A DNA stretch of 51,343 nt from Gnetum montanum. Lineage: Eukaryota > Streptophyta > Gnetopsida > Gnetales > Gnetaceae. Positions within the stretch are counted from its first letter, which is position 1. The number at the start of each line of letters is the position of its first letter. The stretch covers positions 14,335 through 65,677 of the forward strand of contig MNCI01034649.1 of NCBI GenBank assembly GCA_015680685.1, given 5' to 3'. This document shows, piece by piece, positions 12,398 to 23,699 of this stretch. The translations under genes were made by a program, and so were the position numbers. The notes beneath the pieces were generated by a model. The model searched no databases. It worked only from the letters and a program-made list of their open reading frames with translations, and was not told the DNA's origin.

Positions 12398-12838
12398 AGC
12401 AATGATCACAAAACGTACTTAGCATAATGAACTATGAAAATACCTGAGCATGTGGCATTTGCCTATTAACCCACCAGGTCTATACAGTGAGCGAAATAGT
12501 GGGAGCTCAACCATGAAGACCGCTTCGAGCGTGACCTGCTTGAAAGGTTCTCTCCACTCCTTGTCCAGCCAACCCTTCACCCTACAATGACTATAGAGGG
12601 AGGCAAGCATGCATATATAGGAATAGTATCCCTCCCCGCAATGAGCAATCACACCACCCCACAAGCTCTTGGAAGAGGAAAATTCCCGTAGGGCTAGCTG
12701 TGTTATGGCCAACTCACCTGGTGGGTCATGAACCCCGTCATCATTAATATAGAACCTAGTCACATGGACACACTATCAGCACTCAATCAAGTATGGCCAA
12801 CGTTGCATAACCAAGAAAAGTAAAGATGCGAAACTCAC

Positions 12839-13284
12839 CCGCTAATGCAATGGACAATCCCCTATGGGTTCTGAAAGTAGGCTGCCATTTGGCACGCAAG
12901 ATATAGTGTGTTGTATGGGTGATAACATTGGTATTCTGGCATATCCTAGATCTAGCCTAAACACCTCAACAATGTTGAATGTTGGTTAGATCCTCCTCCC
13001 AGCCTGCTTGTAGTTAGAATGTCAAAAAGGTATCTCAAGATGCCCCGATTTTTCCTTGGCAGTAAGGCCTCTATTATGTGAAATGCCTCCTCTTTGTCTA
13101 AGGAGGAAAAAACCATGAGACTAAAATGGTTGAGAAGGAATTGCATGAAGTCCCGCGTCCCATGAACCAAACCGCTTGCTCTCTCACATGTATCGGGAGA
13201 GGAGGAACATTGGCCATAGGCCTGCCCACATGACATAGGACCCCTTCAAGGTCCAAGACGATCAGCCTAGACCTTGGCCCTACC
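12839..13284 (-). other. HAD/FCP1-like exon of the E1 antisense gene
   Basis: Contains motif I-like VLDLEGVLC: the nucleophile Asp is kept but the usual second Asp or Asn is Glu. The motif II-like MVFSS follows a hydrophobic helix-rich segment. A frameshift separates the two. The exon ends FQNP-stop-GIVHCISG before a GTGAG donor; E3 ends FQDPHGIVYHLKG and E4 FQNPLVNIYILEG, also before GTAAG donors. Confidence 0.6.
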
Positions 13285-14216
13285 CTGCACTATGCAACCA
13301 GCAAATATTGACATGAAATTTAAATGTAATGCATGTGCAACATAGCAGCACTTAGCAGAACACGAATGTAGCGTAACATAACCCTTTGCTCACCAGAGCG
13401 TAGCAAAGATGCAAAAGCCTAGCGTAGCAAGAACACGCAAGTAGCTTAGCGTAGCAAAAAAATGATTAACAACATGCTCAAAAAAAAACACACGTCACGA
13501 TGCTATGTCAAAAATGACCAAAACCCTCCCGAAGGTTTTATGTCATGGCATGTCAAGGTCAAGCAACTTAAAGGGCCCTGACCCCTCAGTCATGACAACC
13601 GCAACAGCAGCAGTGGCCGTGCGTGCAATCACAACGAGACCCTTGCACAATAACCATGACCAAAAGAAAAAGAGGCCATGGAAACACAAAAGCTAAACCA
13701 ACATGGTCACAGAAAATACAAATGACAAAACAAATGAGACACAAAACTAGAGTAGAAAGCGGTAGAAGGTGCAAGGTGAAAATTCACTGAGTCAATGGTT
13801 TACTCTCCCACATCGGAACGTGCGCTTTTGGCCCATGCCTTAGGGTCTTCTTCACCTCCCTGACCTTCACAAGAACCAACTAAGATTTAGGAGCCATGTC
13901 CCTAATTGCAGATTTATGACCTTCACCTTAGAAATTCACCTCGCTAACCGATAAACACAATTGCTCTGCACTCCAAAATCATTGAGTGCTCTGATGAGGA
14001 TTCTACACTTTTATGGTGAAAATGTCAAAATTACCAACGTTCAATCCCTATTTATGGTAGTAGTGGAAAAATTAGAAAACTTTCTCTTTGTGTCTCTTTG
14101 ATTAATGCGGAGCGCAGCGTGCAGCGTAGCATGCTCGCCACGACATCACGACACTATTAGCATTTAAACCTTGGCACGCTTTAGGCCAATTACTTGCCTT
14201 CCCGAAAACTAATATA

Positions 14217-14680
14217 ATAATGTTTGTTTTTGATTAAAGGTCTGAAAAGACCTTAAACTAACAAACCTAGCATGATCACGCTCTTTAGGAACCAAAAATA
14301 GTAATTTTGACTCATAACAATCATAGTCCGCAATGACATCAAGCTAACTAAGTCCTTACATTAGCATTTACCTCGTACACCTTGACATAGGTGGTATCAT
14401 ATTTTCTATTAGTTTCATGTCTTCATTCCCACATTGGTAGTTCAATACCCTTTGTACTTGCAGTTTCATTCTTTTTATTATCAAGATTTTGCATGTCACA
14501 TTTCGCAATATGGTAGTCCGAAATGACACTAAACTAACAGTTTGACATTCACATATCAACGGTTACACAACTTCGCACTTCACATCAATGATTTACATAT
14601 CTTTAACAATTGTAAACTCTTATGCCTTGGCAGTCCACCATGACCTGAAACTAGCAAACTCTCAATCTGTACATCACCTT
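14217..14680 (+). repeat. Degenerate copies of the E1 short repeat between antisense gene and RT
   Basis: Contains 'agaccttaaactaaca', 'gtccgcaatgacatcaagct', 'gtccgaaatgacactaaact' and 'gtccaccatgacctgaaact', variants of the unit seen at 18263-18540. Spacing is irregular. No coding frame. Confidence 0.6.
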
Positions 14681-14854
14681 ACTTAGCAAGCCATATCTCG
14701 GTGTTGCTTTGCAGACTTACATTTCACACAATCTCTGATGAGTCTTACCCAGGATTTCATCTTATGATGGCAGGTCAAGTGAGATATGGAAACCCACCAT
14801 GCCCTATCCATGTCTCTAATGTTAGCATGGCTACAAGGTAAGCTCGCGAGATAG

Positions 14855-16489
14855 TTGAAGCCAAACATGATTAACTGGGGGTCGATTATGATTAATACAA
14901 TAGCAACTTTAGAAGCACCCCCAGATTGGCCTAGACACCTGGTCCATGCCGTAGATTTAGAGGCTGGGGATGTAACCGAGGATCCTCTTTTTGAAATACC
15001 TGTAACCACATCAAGAAAGGAGGTGAAGACATTAATACTTGGCTCCCTTCTAGACACACAAATAAAAGAGGGCATAGTTAACGCTTTGCAGGATCACATC
15101 GATGTCTTCGCATGGTCATACAATGACATGCCAGGTCTGGATCCACAACTGATTCAGCATAATATCACCCTAGACCCACACGTAAGGGCAATCAAGCAAA
15201 AGGTGCATAAGATTAAGTCATAAATCACACTAGCCATTAGGGATGAAATCACTAAGTTATACTGAGTAGGTTTCATCCATGTGGTTGACTATTCGAAGTG
15301 GGTGTCCAACATTGTTGTGGTTTTGAAGAAAAAATGATGGATACAAATCTGTATAGACTTTTGAGACTTGAACAAGGCAACAATCAAAGACAACTTTCCA
15401 CTCCCAAGCATCGATCAACTCATCGACACCATAGCTGGCCATGCTTTGCTATCCTTCATGGATGGTTTCTCCAGATACAATCAAATCTACATCAACCTAG
15501 AGCATTAGCTGTCGACAACCTTCATGACTCCATGGGGAACCTTCTGCTATATCATGATGCCTTTCAGGCTCAAGAATGTTGGAGCAACCTACCAATGAGC
15601 CATGATCTACATTTTCAGTGATTACATCCTAGAAATGTTAAACAATTATGTGGATGATATAGCGGTTAAGTCCAAATAGGCGGCCCACCACCCACGTGAT
15701 CTAGAGTTAGTTCTCAAGTGCTGCCAAGGGCACGATTTACATCTTAATCCTAAGAAGTGTGTCTTCAGGGTCAAGATGGGATGCATGTTAGTGTTTGTAG
15801 TATCAGAGGCTAAAATATGTGTGGACCCAGACAAAGTCAAGGCCATTGTTAGTCTAGCCCCTCCTACAAATCTTAATGAGTTACATGGTTTACAAGGTAG
15901 AGTGCAATTCATTCAAAGGTTTATAGCAAGGTTGATTGACAAGTTACACCCCATGCAACATCTTCTAAATATGGGGGTTGACTTTGAGTGGACAACTCAG
16001 TGTCAACAAGCCTTCGACAACCTGAAGAAGGAGCTCTCGCACCTCCCAAAGGTACACCCGCCGCAAAGGGACAAGCCTTTCTTCATATACCTTACCACCT
16101 CCAATGCATCCATAGCCACACTGCTATGTCAGAAGTGGGATGATGGTTCTAAGATACTGGTGTATAACCTAAGCCACGCACTGATAGCATGCAAGAAAAA
16201 ATACAACAAGGTGGAGGAGAACTGCCTAGCCTTAGTGTTCATGCTAAAAAAGTGGCGGCACTACCTATTCCACAACACAACCAACATCATTTGCAAAAGT
16301 AACATTCTCCGAGCTATCACCAGCAACCTATACAAAAGTAGCAGAATAGCCCGATGGAAAGCAATAATCATGAAGTTTGACCTACATTATGTAAGTCAAT
16401 CATCAACAAAGGGCCAAGCCATAGCAACCCAACTAGCAGCCTCACCAGTCAATGACCAGGTAACCGTAGATCTCGAGTTCCTAGACTAA
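14855..16489 (+). pseudogene. E1 pol: RT linker, reverse transcriptase and RNase H, disrupted
   Basis: Copies element RNA into DNA. The conserved linker DVFAWSYNDMPGLDP precedes RT near 15100. RT blocks follow: DNFPLPSIDQLID, ALLSFMDGFSRYNQI, TTFMTPWGTFCY and the catalytic NNYVDDIAV near 15640, with YVDD intact. Next come the connection, LHGLQGRVQFIQRFI, and an RNase H domain from about 16080 (FFIYLTTSNAS, where Asn replaces the usual first catalytic Asp). The frame never shifts. Stops occur where family members have Arg (CGA to TGA, as before DLNKA) or Gln (CAG to TAG). No intact start is visible; the segment was normally translated as part of Gag-Pol. Confidence 0.88.
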
Positions 16490-17095
16490 TACGTTAGCAA
16501 TGTTGCCATTGTCCCATCTCATTTCGAGGCAACCTTACATTTTGATGGTGCCTCAACCACGTGAGGAGGTAGTGCCATTTCCACAATCACATTCACCTTT
16601 AGGGAAATGTACGCATCCTCTTATCATGTTGCATTCCCTTGCACCAACAACATGGCAGAGTACAAGGGGCTACTCAGAGGCCTCTTAACTGCCTGCGTGC
16701 TACATGTACAACACCTAGCGATCCATGGAGATTCACAACTAGTCGTGAATCAAATCACCAAAGTCTACGCCTACAAGTTTATGCACCTACAACCCTACTG
16801 CGACCTAACAAAAACCTTACTGAAGCAATTCGTGACCACTAATGTGCAACATGTGCCATCCAATGAGAACATCGTAGAAGATGCCTTAGCTATCCTCACA
16901 TTAAACATTCCATTGCATTCCTTGGCAAACCTGCCAACTACTATCATAGAATGCATAGAGCCTATCACTAAGGTGGAACACGTGGCCCCTATCAGCATTG
17001 CAGATACCCCGGAATGGTATAATAACATTAAAGCTTATTTACAGCATGGCGAATCCCCAAGTGGATTGACATTGGCTCAAAGAGATACAATCTGA
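16490..17095 (+). pseudogene. E1 archaeal-type second RNase H, disrupted
   Basis: FDGAS near 16540 keeps the first catalytic Asp. It is followed by NMAEYKGLLRGL and HGDSQLVVNQI, which match the archaeal-type RNase H acquired by Tat-lineage elements. At least two stops interrupt it, one in the segment after FDGAS. Located directly between the usual RNase H and integrase in the same frame as RT. This domain is the main evidence for the Tat assignment. Confidence 0.85.
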
Positions 17096-18256
17096 AAATG
17101 CACTCGGCAATACATGCTCATGGGAAATGATGCCCTGTGCCAATGATCCTACGATGGGATATTGCTGGCATGTGTGAGTGGTAAGCAAGCACAAAAGGTA
17201 GTTAATGAGGTTCACGAAGGGCTGTGTGGTGGACACATAGCACCCAGGGCTATGGCTGCGAAAATTAGATACCTAGGGTATTATTGGCCCTACATGGAGC
17301 GTGACTTCCTATCGAAGGTCAAGAGATGTGACACATGCCAGAGATACGCAAACCTCATACACATAGAATCTACAGACTTGCATCCAACACAAATTATGTG
17401 GTCCTTCCAACGATGGGGACTAGACCTCATAGGGCCTATCATGCCTAAGTCCTCCGCAAGGCATAGCTTCATTATCACTACCATAGAGTATTTTACTAAG
17501 TGGGTGGAATCTATTCCCCTAAGGAAAACGATGTCTCAGCAGATCTACCATTTCATCCTTGATAACATCGTAACTAGGTTTGCGCTTCCAATGACTATTG
17601 TGACCGAAAATGGACCACAGTTCAGCAGTATGGAAACCTGAACCTTCTGTAGCAACCTAGGCATTAAACAATAATTTTCTTTCCCTTATTATCCATAGGT
17701 AAATAGGTAGGCAAAGGCTACAAATAAGTCCATCATCAACTTGCTGAAGTGTATGCTTAGCAATAGTAAGAGGTGGTGGCACGAGCAAATACTCTACGTC
17801 CTCTAGGCCTATCGAACGACTTGCAGAACTACGATGAGTAAGACCCATTATAGTCTTGTTTACAAATCTGAAGCTATATTTCCTCTTGAGTTGTAGGTAC
17901 CCTCATTTTAGATGATCCTGGTTGATTCCATAAGCGAAGCCTAAAACAACGAAGCACGGACTATCGATCTCAACTCGGTAGAGGAGGAACGTGTGTAGAC
18001 GCTGAGACGAATTGAGCATTACCAGAACAAAAAACAGCAGAAGAACTGTGTAGACCCACATCGGCAGCCAGTGCAAAAGGGAGACCTCATCCTCAAGGCC
18101 ATCCGTGAGCATGTAAGTAAGTTATCAGGCAACTGGGAAGGTCCTTACGTGGTCGCTAAAGCCTTCGGGAATGGAGCCTTCAAGCTGGCAGACATGGACG
18201 ACAACAAGTTTTCCAACCCAGTAAATGATACGTACCTCAAGACATACTACGTCTGA
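17096..18256 (+). pseudogene. E1 integrase, disrupted and catalytically altered
   Basis: Would insert element DNA into the chromosome. The N-terminal zinc finger is complete: HEGLCGGH, then RCDTCQRY (17210-17345). The core begins GLDLIGPI (first Asp kept). The second acidic position reads TENGPQFSS, Glu for the usual Asp. The third reads AKATNKSI, Lys for the usual Glu. Stops occur after METxx, in the YYPxxNR region and at a TAG where Trp is expected before AYRTT. The C-terminal part, GNWEGPYVV and AFKLADMDDN, resembles the GPY/F module. The frame ends at a stop at 18254-18256. Confidence 0.88.
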
Positions 18257-18262
18257 AGTGCA

Positions 18263-18540
18263 ATGGAAATAATAAGCACCATCCGCTACGACGATAAATT
18301 AGCAGTCACACCAGGCAATGTCCACAATGAAAATAAGCTAGCAGCACCAAGCACCGCCTGCCACAATGTAAAACTGGCACTGTTAGTCCACTATGACTAT
18401 AAACTAGCATTGCACATCTGCTACGACATAAAACTGGCATATACGATCTACTGGGACTTTAAACTAGCACAGTGGTCCACTGGGACCTTAAACTAGCACA
18501 CAGTCTACCAAGACCTTAAATTGGGTTCACGTCGCACCCT
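18263..18540 (+). repeat. E1 3'UTR tandem array, about eight units of 28-38 bp
   Basis: Units vary around 'tccactatgacttaaactag' plus 'ca', starting immediately after the pol stop. Copies are imperfect and spaced unevenly. Related copies appear at 9323-9380 and 14217-14680, and in reverse orientation in E3 at 23275-23665 and 40915-41060. Tat elements are known for variable tandem repeats in the 3'UTR. Confidence 0.8.
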
Positions 18541-19513
18541 CAACATGCACCACCACCAAATACACATCGAACAAAGGAGCGTGAAATCAGTGCATGGGTG
18601 GGATGTTGCAGCTCCAAGACACAATTCTCGATGCAAGGAGAACATGGTCTGAGGCATACGAAGACATCGTATGATGTCATGCTAACCATTCAAAGGCATT
18701 GTATGATGTCATATGGGCCCTTCGAACCTACCGTTGCCATGGCCCACCACCCTAATGGTAGTTCCTAGGCTTGTTGCTGCTTCTGAGGTGCTGATAATAT
18801 TGTGGCCTAGCCACAATATTGTTGCTCCTCAGTTTCCCATCAAGGTTTTGGATTGCACAATGTTCAGCTATGTGGTAGCTGATCTCATAGCTGAACTGAG
18901 CATGTATTCCTTTGGCGGGATTCTAGTGCATCTGTGCCCCTGGTGCCTTGGGGACTAGCTCCCCCATGATTGGTGCTGCTAGGACCGCTGCTAGCCTCCC
19001 TGCTTTGGGCATCTCACACCAGCAATGATGCCCAAGAGTAACAACAATGCCAGTAGCCAACAAGACCTCATACCCGTAGATGCATCCCACTATAGCAGCA
19101 AAGGCTACAACATTGTGAAGCGAGTGCCTCGAATAACATCACTATTTGAGAGTGCAAATTTTGGCACATGCGTAACATAGCTCACCATGTGGAATAATAT
19201 AGTAGGCAAGTTAGAAACCTCCACGGATGTAACGCAACTCATCCTATGGAGGGGACACCTTCCTACAGGAGGTTGAAGAATAGCGCCAGCCAAAGATGAA
19301 AATGCAAATGAGCCCCTCAGAGCACTCTGATGAGGGGCTCGGCTAAATATCATATTTTCTCTTTGCCTTAACCTCCACAAAACCTATGCAACACTCTCAA
19401 GCATGGCCAAGCGACATCCCAACAGTCACTAAGCAACAACTTTAGCATTTCTCCTGCTGTGGTGTTTCATATTCTTTGTCAATGTCCATCGAGCCTATTC
19501 TCCAAACGTCAAT
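18541..19513 (+). other. E1 3'UTR, noncoding
   Basis: No gene. It holds two copies of 'attgtatgatgtcat'-type sequence near 18660-18710 and the hairpin at 18796-18820. A second inverted pair, 'cagctatg' and 'catagctg', lies near 18865-18895. Confidence 0.6.
18796..18820. repeat. Perfect 11-bp inverted repeat with 3-nt loop
   Basis: aatattgtggc and gccacaatatt flank 'cta'. In RNA this would fold into a compact hairpin in the 3'UTR. Confidence 0.8.
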
Positions 19514-19522
19514 AAAGAGGGG
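19514..19522 (+). other. E1 polypurine tract
   Basis: AAAGAGGGG ends four bases before the 3' LTR start (TGAAAC at 19527), the expected position for plus-strand priming. Confidence 0.75.
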
Positions 19523-19526
19523 CCAA

Positions 19527-21272
19527 TGAAACATCCTAAAAAATGTGAGGTCATCCTGGCCTCACTAGGATCTTCCAGTCCACACAGCACGATGGCAGTT
19601 CATTGGGAGTAGACCATTTTGAGTCCAGGTTAGCCAGTTTGGCAAATTTTCTAATTTGAGCATGGATAGGTTCTGTACCATCATACCTACCCACCAAAGT
19701 AGCCTAAACAGATGACAGCTTGCTCAAGAACAGTGTGCAGAATCGACGGCAACATCCTGGATGTGCAAGAAACAGTTCGACAAGTTTTCTAAGTCACGAA
19801 GCCTGCTACACTACGCTATGTAGCATAGCAATCTTTGGAAGATGATGGCGAAACAAAGTGCTATGCTACGCGATGTCACATAGCGTAGCATGGCAAAAAA
19901 TTTACTACCCACTCCCCTCACCCAATTTTGAGTTCTGTGGTGATGTTCTTTTTTAGTCAGGAAGTGGTTGACTATGTCTGCTACTATGCTACGCTGAGCT
20001 ACATGGCGCAACAAGGCATAGCAATCTTGCAGAAGAGACAAAAGGAAGTTTGAAAGGTGAAGTTGACAAATTTGGAAAACTTGCATCCTAGGAGAATGGT
20101 TTGCAAATCAGAAAAACTCTTGCGACTAAGGCAGGTTGCTATGCTACATAGTGTAGCATAGTGTAGCAAGCATGTAACAAACAGCAGAAGACACGACAAG
20201 GTACTAAGCTATGCCGAGCATGCTACATCAAAAAGCATAGTAAGGCAAAGAGGTGTTTGCATGAAATCAATGCACACCACCTAATCAAACCTTTGGCACA
20301 CATCTCCAAATGCTGATGGCATGATTACGGCATGGTAGAATATTAGTTATTACATGACAGATTTGCATCGCAATGGTCTTGTAAGTTCAACGGTCACAGA
20401 TGGCTCGAGTAGCACTAGTAAGATATCACAGGCTTGCAACACGTAGCATTTAAATCACTTTTTTTCACTTACCTTCAGCCTTATAAATATCCTAGCAAAT
20501 AGCATATAACGAGGCCACGATGTTTTACTAAAAAAAAATATCCACAATTGGGAAAATTCAGCAAATTGTAAAGTTGGAAATTTCAAAAGAGTTCACATCT
20601 TTTTGGAAGCAAGCAGCTTCCAAGTAGTGGGGACTTTTCTTTGAAATTCTGAAACAAGGATTTTTCCTCTGGTCGGCATTGTAATAATCAAAGTCTCCTA
20701 TTTAACACTAGAAATAGAGAGTCTCTTTTGGCTGGCGTGAGATCCCCGTCTCCATTCTACCACCTTGGTAGAGCCCTGCATTGTTTGTACGTGAAGTCCA
20801 TGTCCAAGCACATAGCTCTTTTCCTTTTTGGCATGCCTCGGTTGCTCTCAGGACCTCTACACTCTGTCACGCTATGCAGCTGATTGTATCCATCCTGATC
20901 GGATGAGTTTGTAGCTTTGGAGGGGTGCATGTTTCTAACCATACTTTACTTTACTCCCCATTTTCTATCTCATTTCTTTGCATTATTTTCTGTTTTGTTC
21001 ATCTTTAAGCATTATTTCATATTACTGTTGCACTTTCACAGTTTCTCTCCTACTTTACTTACCCGTAAGCATTATCTTGCATTTTGCATTATTTATGTTG
21101 AAAAAGGCTATATTGACGCCGATGTAACTCCCTGTCTGATCAACCAAACTGTTCAGGGAACCCTGTGTTTACACACACCTAGCACCACCCTCCCGCAAAT
21201 ACAAGGTTGGAGATGTCGCGTCCACCGACCCCCCAACATTTTTTCCAGCTACCGACGTTTTCAGTCGCTACA
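19527..21272 (+). repeat. E1 3' LTR (1746 bp)
   Basis: Aligns with 2701-4423 end to end. It has a ~33-bp stretch around 20519-20551, including a run of nine A, that the 5' LTR lacks. TATA-like box at 20482-20490. Ends CGCTACA, followed by the duplicated CATGT. Confidence 0.92.
20482..20490 (+). promoter_or_regulatory. TATA-like box in E1 3' LTR
   Basis: TATAAATAT, identical to the box at 3667-3675. Confidence 0.5.
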
Positions 21273-21277
21273 CATGT
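21273..21277. repeat. Target-site duplication, right copy (CATGT)
   Basis: Exact match to 2696-2700. Confidence 0.9.
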
Positions 21278-23139
21278 ATTTAAAATAATATGAAATTACT
21301 CTATGTTGAGGGCTTTGATTCATTACCCTAGCATTTTCTCATCATTTTCCAAATCACATTTTTACTTGCTACAGTAATTAACCTAATCACGTACCTACAT
21401 GCATCTCTCAATATATTCCTCTATCAATGGCTATGGCAATTTTGTTTTATCTTGAAGCATATTTTATAATTTATATTTATGTCAAGACACTAATTATGTT
21501 TATCTAGTAGTGGATTGATCACTGACAAACTAATGTCTTGGCACTTGTGGTGACATTCGAGCTACTCTATGATAATGGAATTTGGACTCTACCATTGTTG
21601 ATCTTCACCATGGCCAAGATCCAACCCCACATCTATATGAAGTTTCTTTCCTGTAGTGCTAAATATAAGGTTGATGTCTTTCTTGCTACTTCTTAGTTTA
21701 GGATTTTTCTTGGATTTCCTTTCGAATGCCATGGTTTTGGTGTGTTTTTCTATTAATATGATTTTTTATTTTTTAACATTTTCACCTTAAAAGAAGAATG
21801 GATGTATGAATGGATTATTGAATTTCTATGCACTTGCATTGCATTTTGTTTTGTTTGATTAGAAGATGATAAAAACTATTTTAGTTAATACTATTCTAAT
21901 CTTGCTCACCTTATTTGACCTTGTTTTCCATACTTTATTTTGTTTTAACCTCAATTTACCTTGTTTTAACCATGTTTTAGCTTTGTTTAGACATATTTTT
22001 CTTTGTTGTTACCTTAGTTTACCTCATTTTTCCTCATGTTTACATTTCTTTGCCTTGTATTGATATTATTTTGGCCTTGTTAAGACTTTTTTTACTATGT
22101 TTGGTCTTATTTTATCTTCTTTTACTCTATTTTTATAACTATTTTACATTATTTGAACATTTTTTAAAGAAATTTATCATACAAATGCTACTTGATGTGC
22201 TTATGTTAACATGTAGGATTGAACTAGGAAGATGAGAAAGTAACTCACCTAGCCTTTGAATGAATGTATATCCTTTTGTTGATGTCAATTAATCAAGTTG
22301 ACCTTAAATACCTAAACCTAGAGACTGGAAGCCTTTTGACCATGTAGCCTTAATGCCTTAGAATGGCCTAACTATTTTTGACCTTGGAATCTAAAACATC
22401 AAAGAGGATTCCTTCATCAAATTCCCCATTCATTCCATAGTGTTGATGAGAAACCCTTGAAACTAGCTCATTAATAGAACCTTAGCTCACTCCAGACATC
22501 ATCAAACTGCTACAAGAAAACATTAAAGCTCATATATGAACCTTATTACTTTTAAAATTAAGATGTTTTCTTTAACTATTTTTTGTCTTTGTTTATAGGT
22601 TTCGATAGATGAATGTCATTCACAATTCTTATGGCCTATAATAAGAAAGCCTACATTCCCTCTTATCTCTTTATTTAAAATCTCAAAAGACTATAAAATT
22701 TGTATGAATATGTTAAATTAGACATATAATTCTCATGTTCTACTAGTTGTAACCAATGGTGGCCTACATCTGCCTATCATTTCATGTGGCCTTATGCAAT
22801 CTCTTGTCATCACATGAATTTTTTACCTTGTTTTCTTGACCTCTTGGAGTTGTGCTTCTAGAATGAGCCTAAAGTCATCACAAAGGTGAGACTCATGATA
22901 GTAGTGAGTTACTATGTTATCTCAATACATGAGATTTAGCTAGCTTGTCTAGATATACCAACAATATTTACCTCACATCATCTCTCTTAACCCTTCTAAT
23001 ACATATCCCCATAACCAAACTATAGTCTTTCTTATCTTACTAATAACAAAAACCTATGTTTGAAATTCATGTACCATGGTCATGTGGCATCTCCTACTAC
23101 ATTCTCCATCATGTTTGACTTAGCCAATGTAGTCACCAT
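21278..23139. other. Unclassified AT-rich DNA
   Basis: No gene recognised. 21880-22160 is T-rich with irregular 'accttgtttt'-like repeats on +; the short open frames there are low-complexity Leu/Phe strings. It may contain remains of the target into which E1 and E3 inserted. Confidence 0.4.
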
Positions 23140-23275
23140 AGTCAGCACACAAATGGCCAGTTTTGCAAATTTTCCTAAGTGTTAAGCTAGTGGTTATAGA
23201 GCATGGTTGGGATGGAAGAAACAATTTGAAAAATTCTTCTAACTGCTATGACTATGCTCTCCACTAGTAGGACTA
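23140..23275 (+). repeat. Possible relic of an E1-related LTR
   Basis: 'ccagttttgcaaattttcc' and 'aagaaacaatttgaaaaatt' followed by 'cttctaact' match, in the same order and strand, segments near the start of the E1 LTRs (19636 and 19766), with a shorter gap between. The orientation is opposite to E3, so it need not be E3's own LTR. Confidence 0.4.
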
Positions 23276-23665
23276 CACTCTAGTTTCTAGTTTTAGGCCT
23301 TAGTGGAAAATTATGCCAGTTTAAGGTCTTGGTAGGTCATGGTTACGTGGTCTCAAATGATGGTCAAAAATGGTGAAACCCCATTACTTAACATTAATCA
23401 AAGGCTAAAAAGGGATCAACAATGGACACTATATAGAAAATAAGGTAGATATGATGAAACTAAACTTATGTAGAGATTGAATGAGGTCATCTAGTGGTAA
23501 TGAAGGTCAACAATGCATAATAAGGCCAAAATAGATCAAATCACCATGAAATAAGGTAAAATCAATCAAAGTAGAGTACATGTGATGAAATATGATTAAT
23601 ATTTATCAAATGGGATTATATTTTTCAAGTTGTAGGCCTTAGTGGACCATGGCATAAGGATACAA
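23275..23665 (-). repeat. Reverse-complement copies of the E1 3'UTR motif
   Basis: 'tagttttaggccttagtgga' (23283), 'gccagtttaaggtcttggta' (23317) and 'gtaggccttagtggaccatg' (23632) are reverse complements of units at 18263-18540. Orientation and place suit the 3'UTR of E3. Confidence 0.6.
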
Positions 23666-23699
23666 AGCTAACAAGTGAGTTTGAGCCCTATGGAGGTTG

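Larger units (their letters stand above)
9536..13897 (-). pseudogene. E1 antisense multi-exon gene: FCP1/NIF-like HAD domain plus unknown domain plus coiled-coil-like tail
   Basis: Lies between protease and RT, on the strand opposite gag-pol. Proposed exons (- strand): 13897-13788 (MAPKS...), 13284-12839 (HAD-like), 12772 to about 12445, about 12397-11347 (unknown domain), 11214-10884 (acidic, EEEEDKEEDD), 10811-10677, 10572 to about 9800, and a last part ending at the stop at 9536. Most junctions have GT donors and AG acceptors, for example GTGAGTTAGG, GTAAGTAGGA and CATGTAACAG. The HAD exon reads RLIVLDLEGVLCHV, then after a frameshift FMQFLLNHFSLMVFSSLD, resembling motifs I and II of FCP1/NIF phosphatases. 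Exon 3 (FYINDDGVHDPPGEL) resembles the segment after that fold in plant relatives. E3 and E4 carry the same blocks with matching exon ends. Stops and the frameshift make this copy non-functional. Phosphatase identity is inferred from motif spacing; the rest is unrecognised. Confidence 0.75.
2701..21272 (+). mobile_element. E1: full-length Tat-lineage Ty3/gypsy LTR retrotransposon, 18.6 kb, coding-dead
   Basis: Bounded by two LTRs beginning TGAAA and ending CTACA, with a perfect 5-bp duplication. Inside, in order: primer site region, 5'UTR tandem repeats, gag (5410), aspartic protease, a 4.4-kb antisense gene (9536-13897), RT and RNase H, a second archaeal-type RNase H, integrase, a 3'UTR repeat cluster, a polypurine tract and the 3' LTR. 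The two RNase H domains and the order RT before integrase place it in the Tat branch of Ty3/gypsy. Gag-protease has one frameshift and many stops; pol stays in a single frame from 14855 to 18256 but with many stops. It can no longer encode its own proteins. The size is unusual because of the antisense insert and long LTRs. Confidence 0.93.

Noticed and set aside
9536-13897. Antisense block as a Ty1/copia or DNA-transposon insertion
   Set aside because: No LTRs, terminal inverted repeats or target duplication seen at its edges, and no transposase or pol motifs in its translation.
14683-15075. 130-residue open frame on the - strand
   Set aside because: It is opposite the conserved pol linker (DVFAWSYNDMPGLDP frame on +), which explains the openness.
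18263-18540. CRISPR-like array
   Set aside because: Units are imperfect, spacers are not unique, and the setting is a plant retroelement 3'UTR.
23140-23275. E3's own 3' LTR
   Set aside because: Similarity to the E1 LTR is on the + strand, whereas E3 runs on -, and it does not match the E3 5' LTR; kept only as a possible relic.
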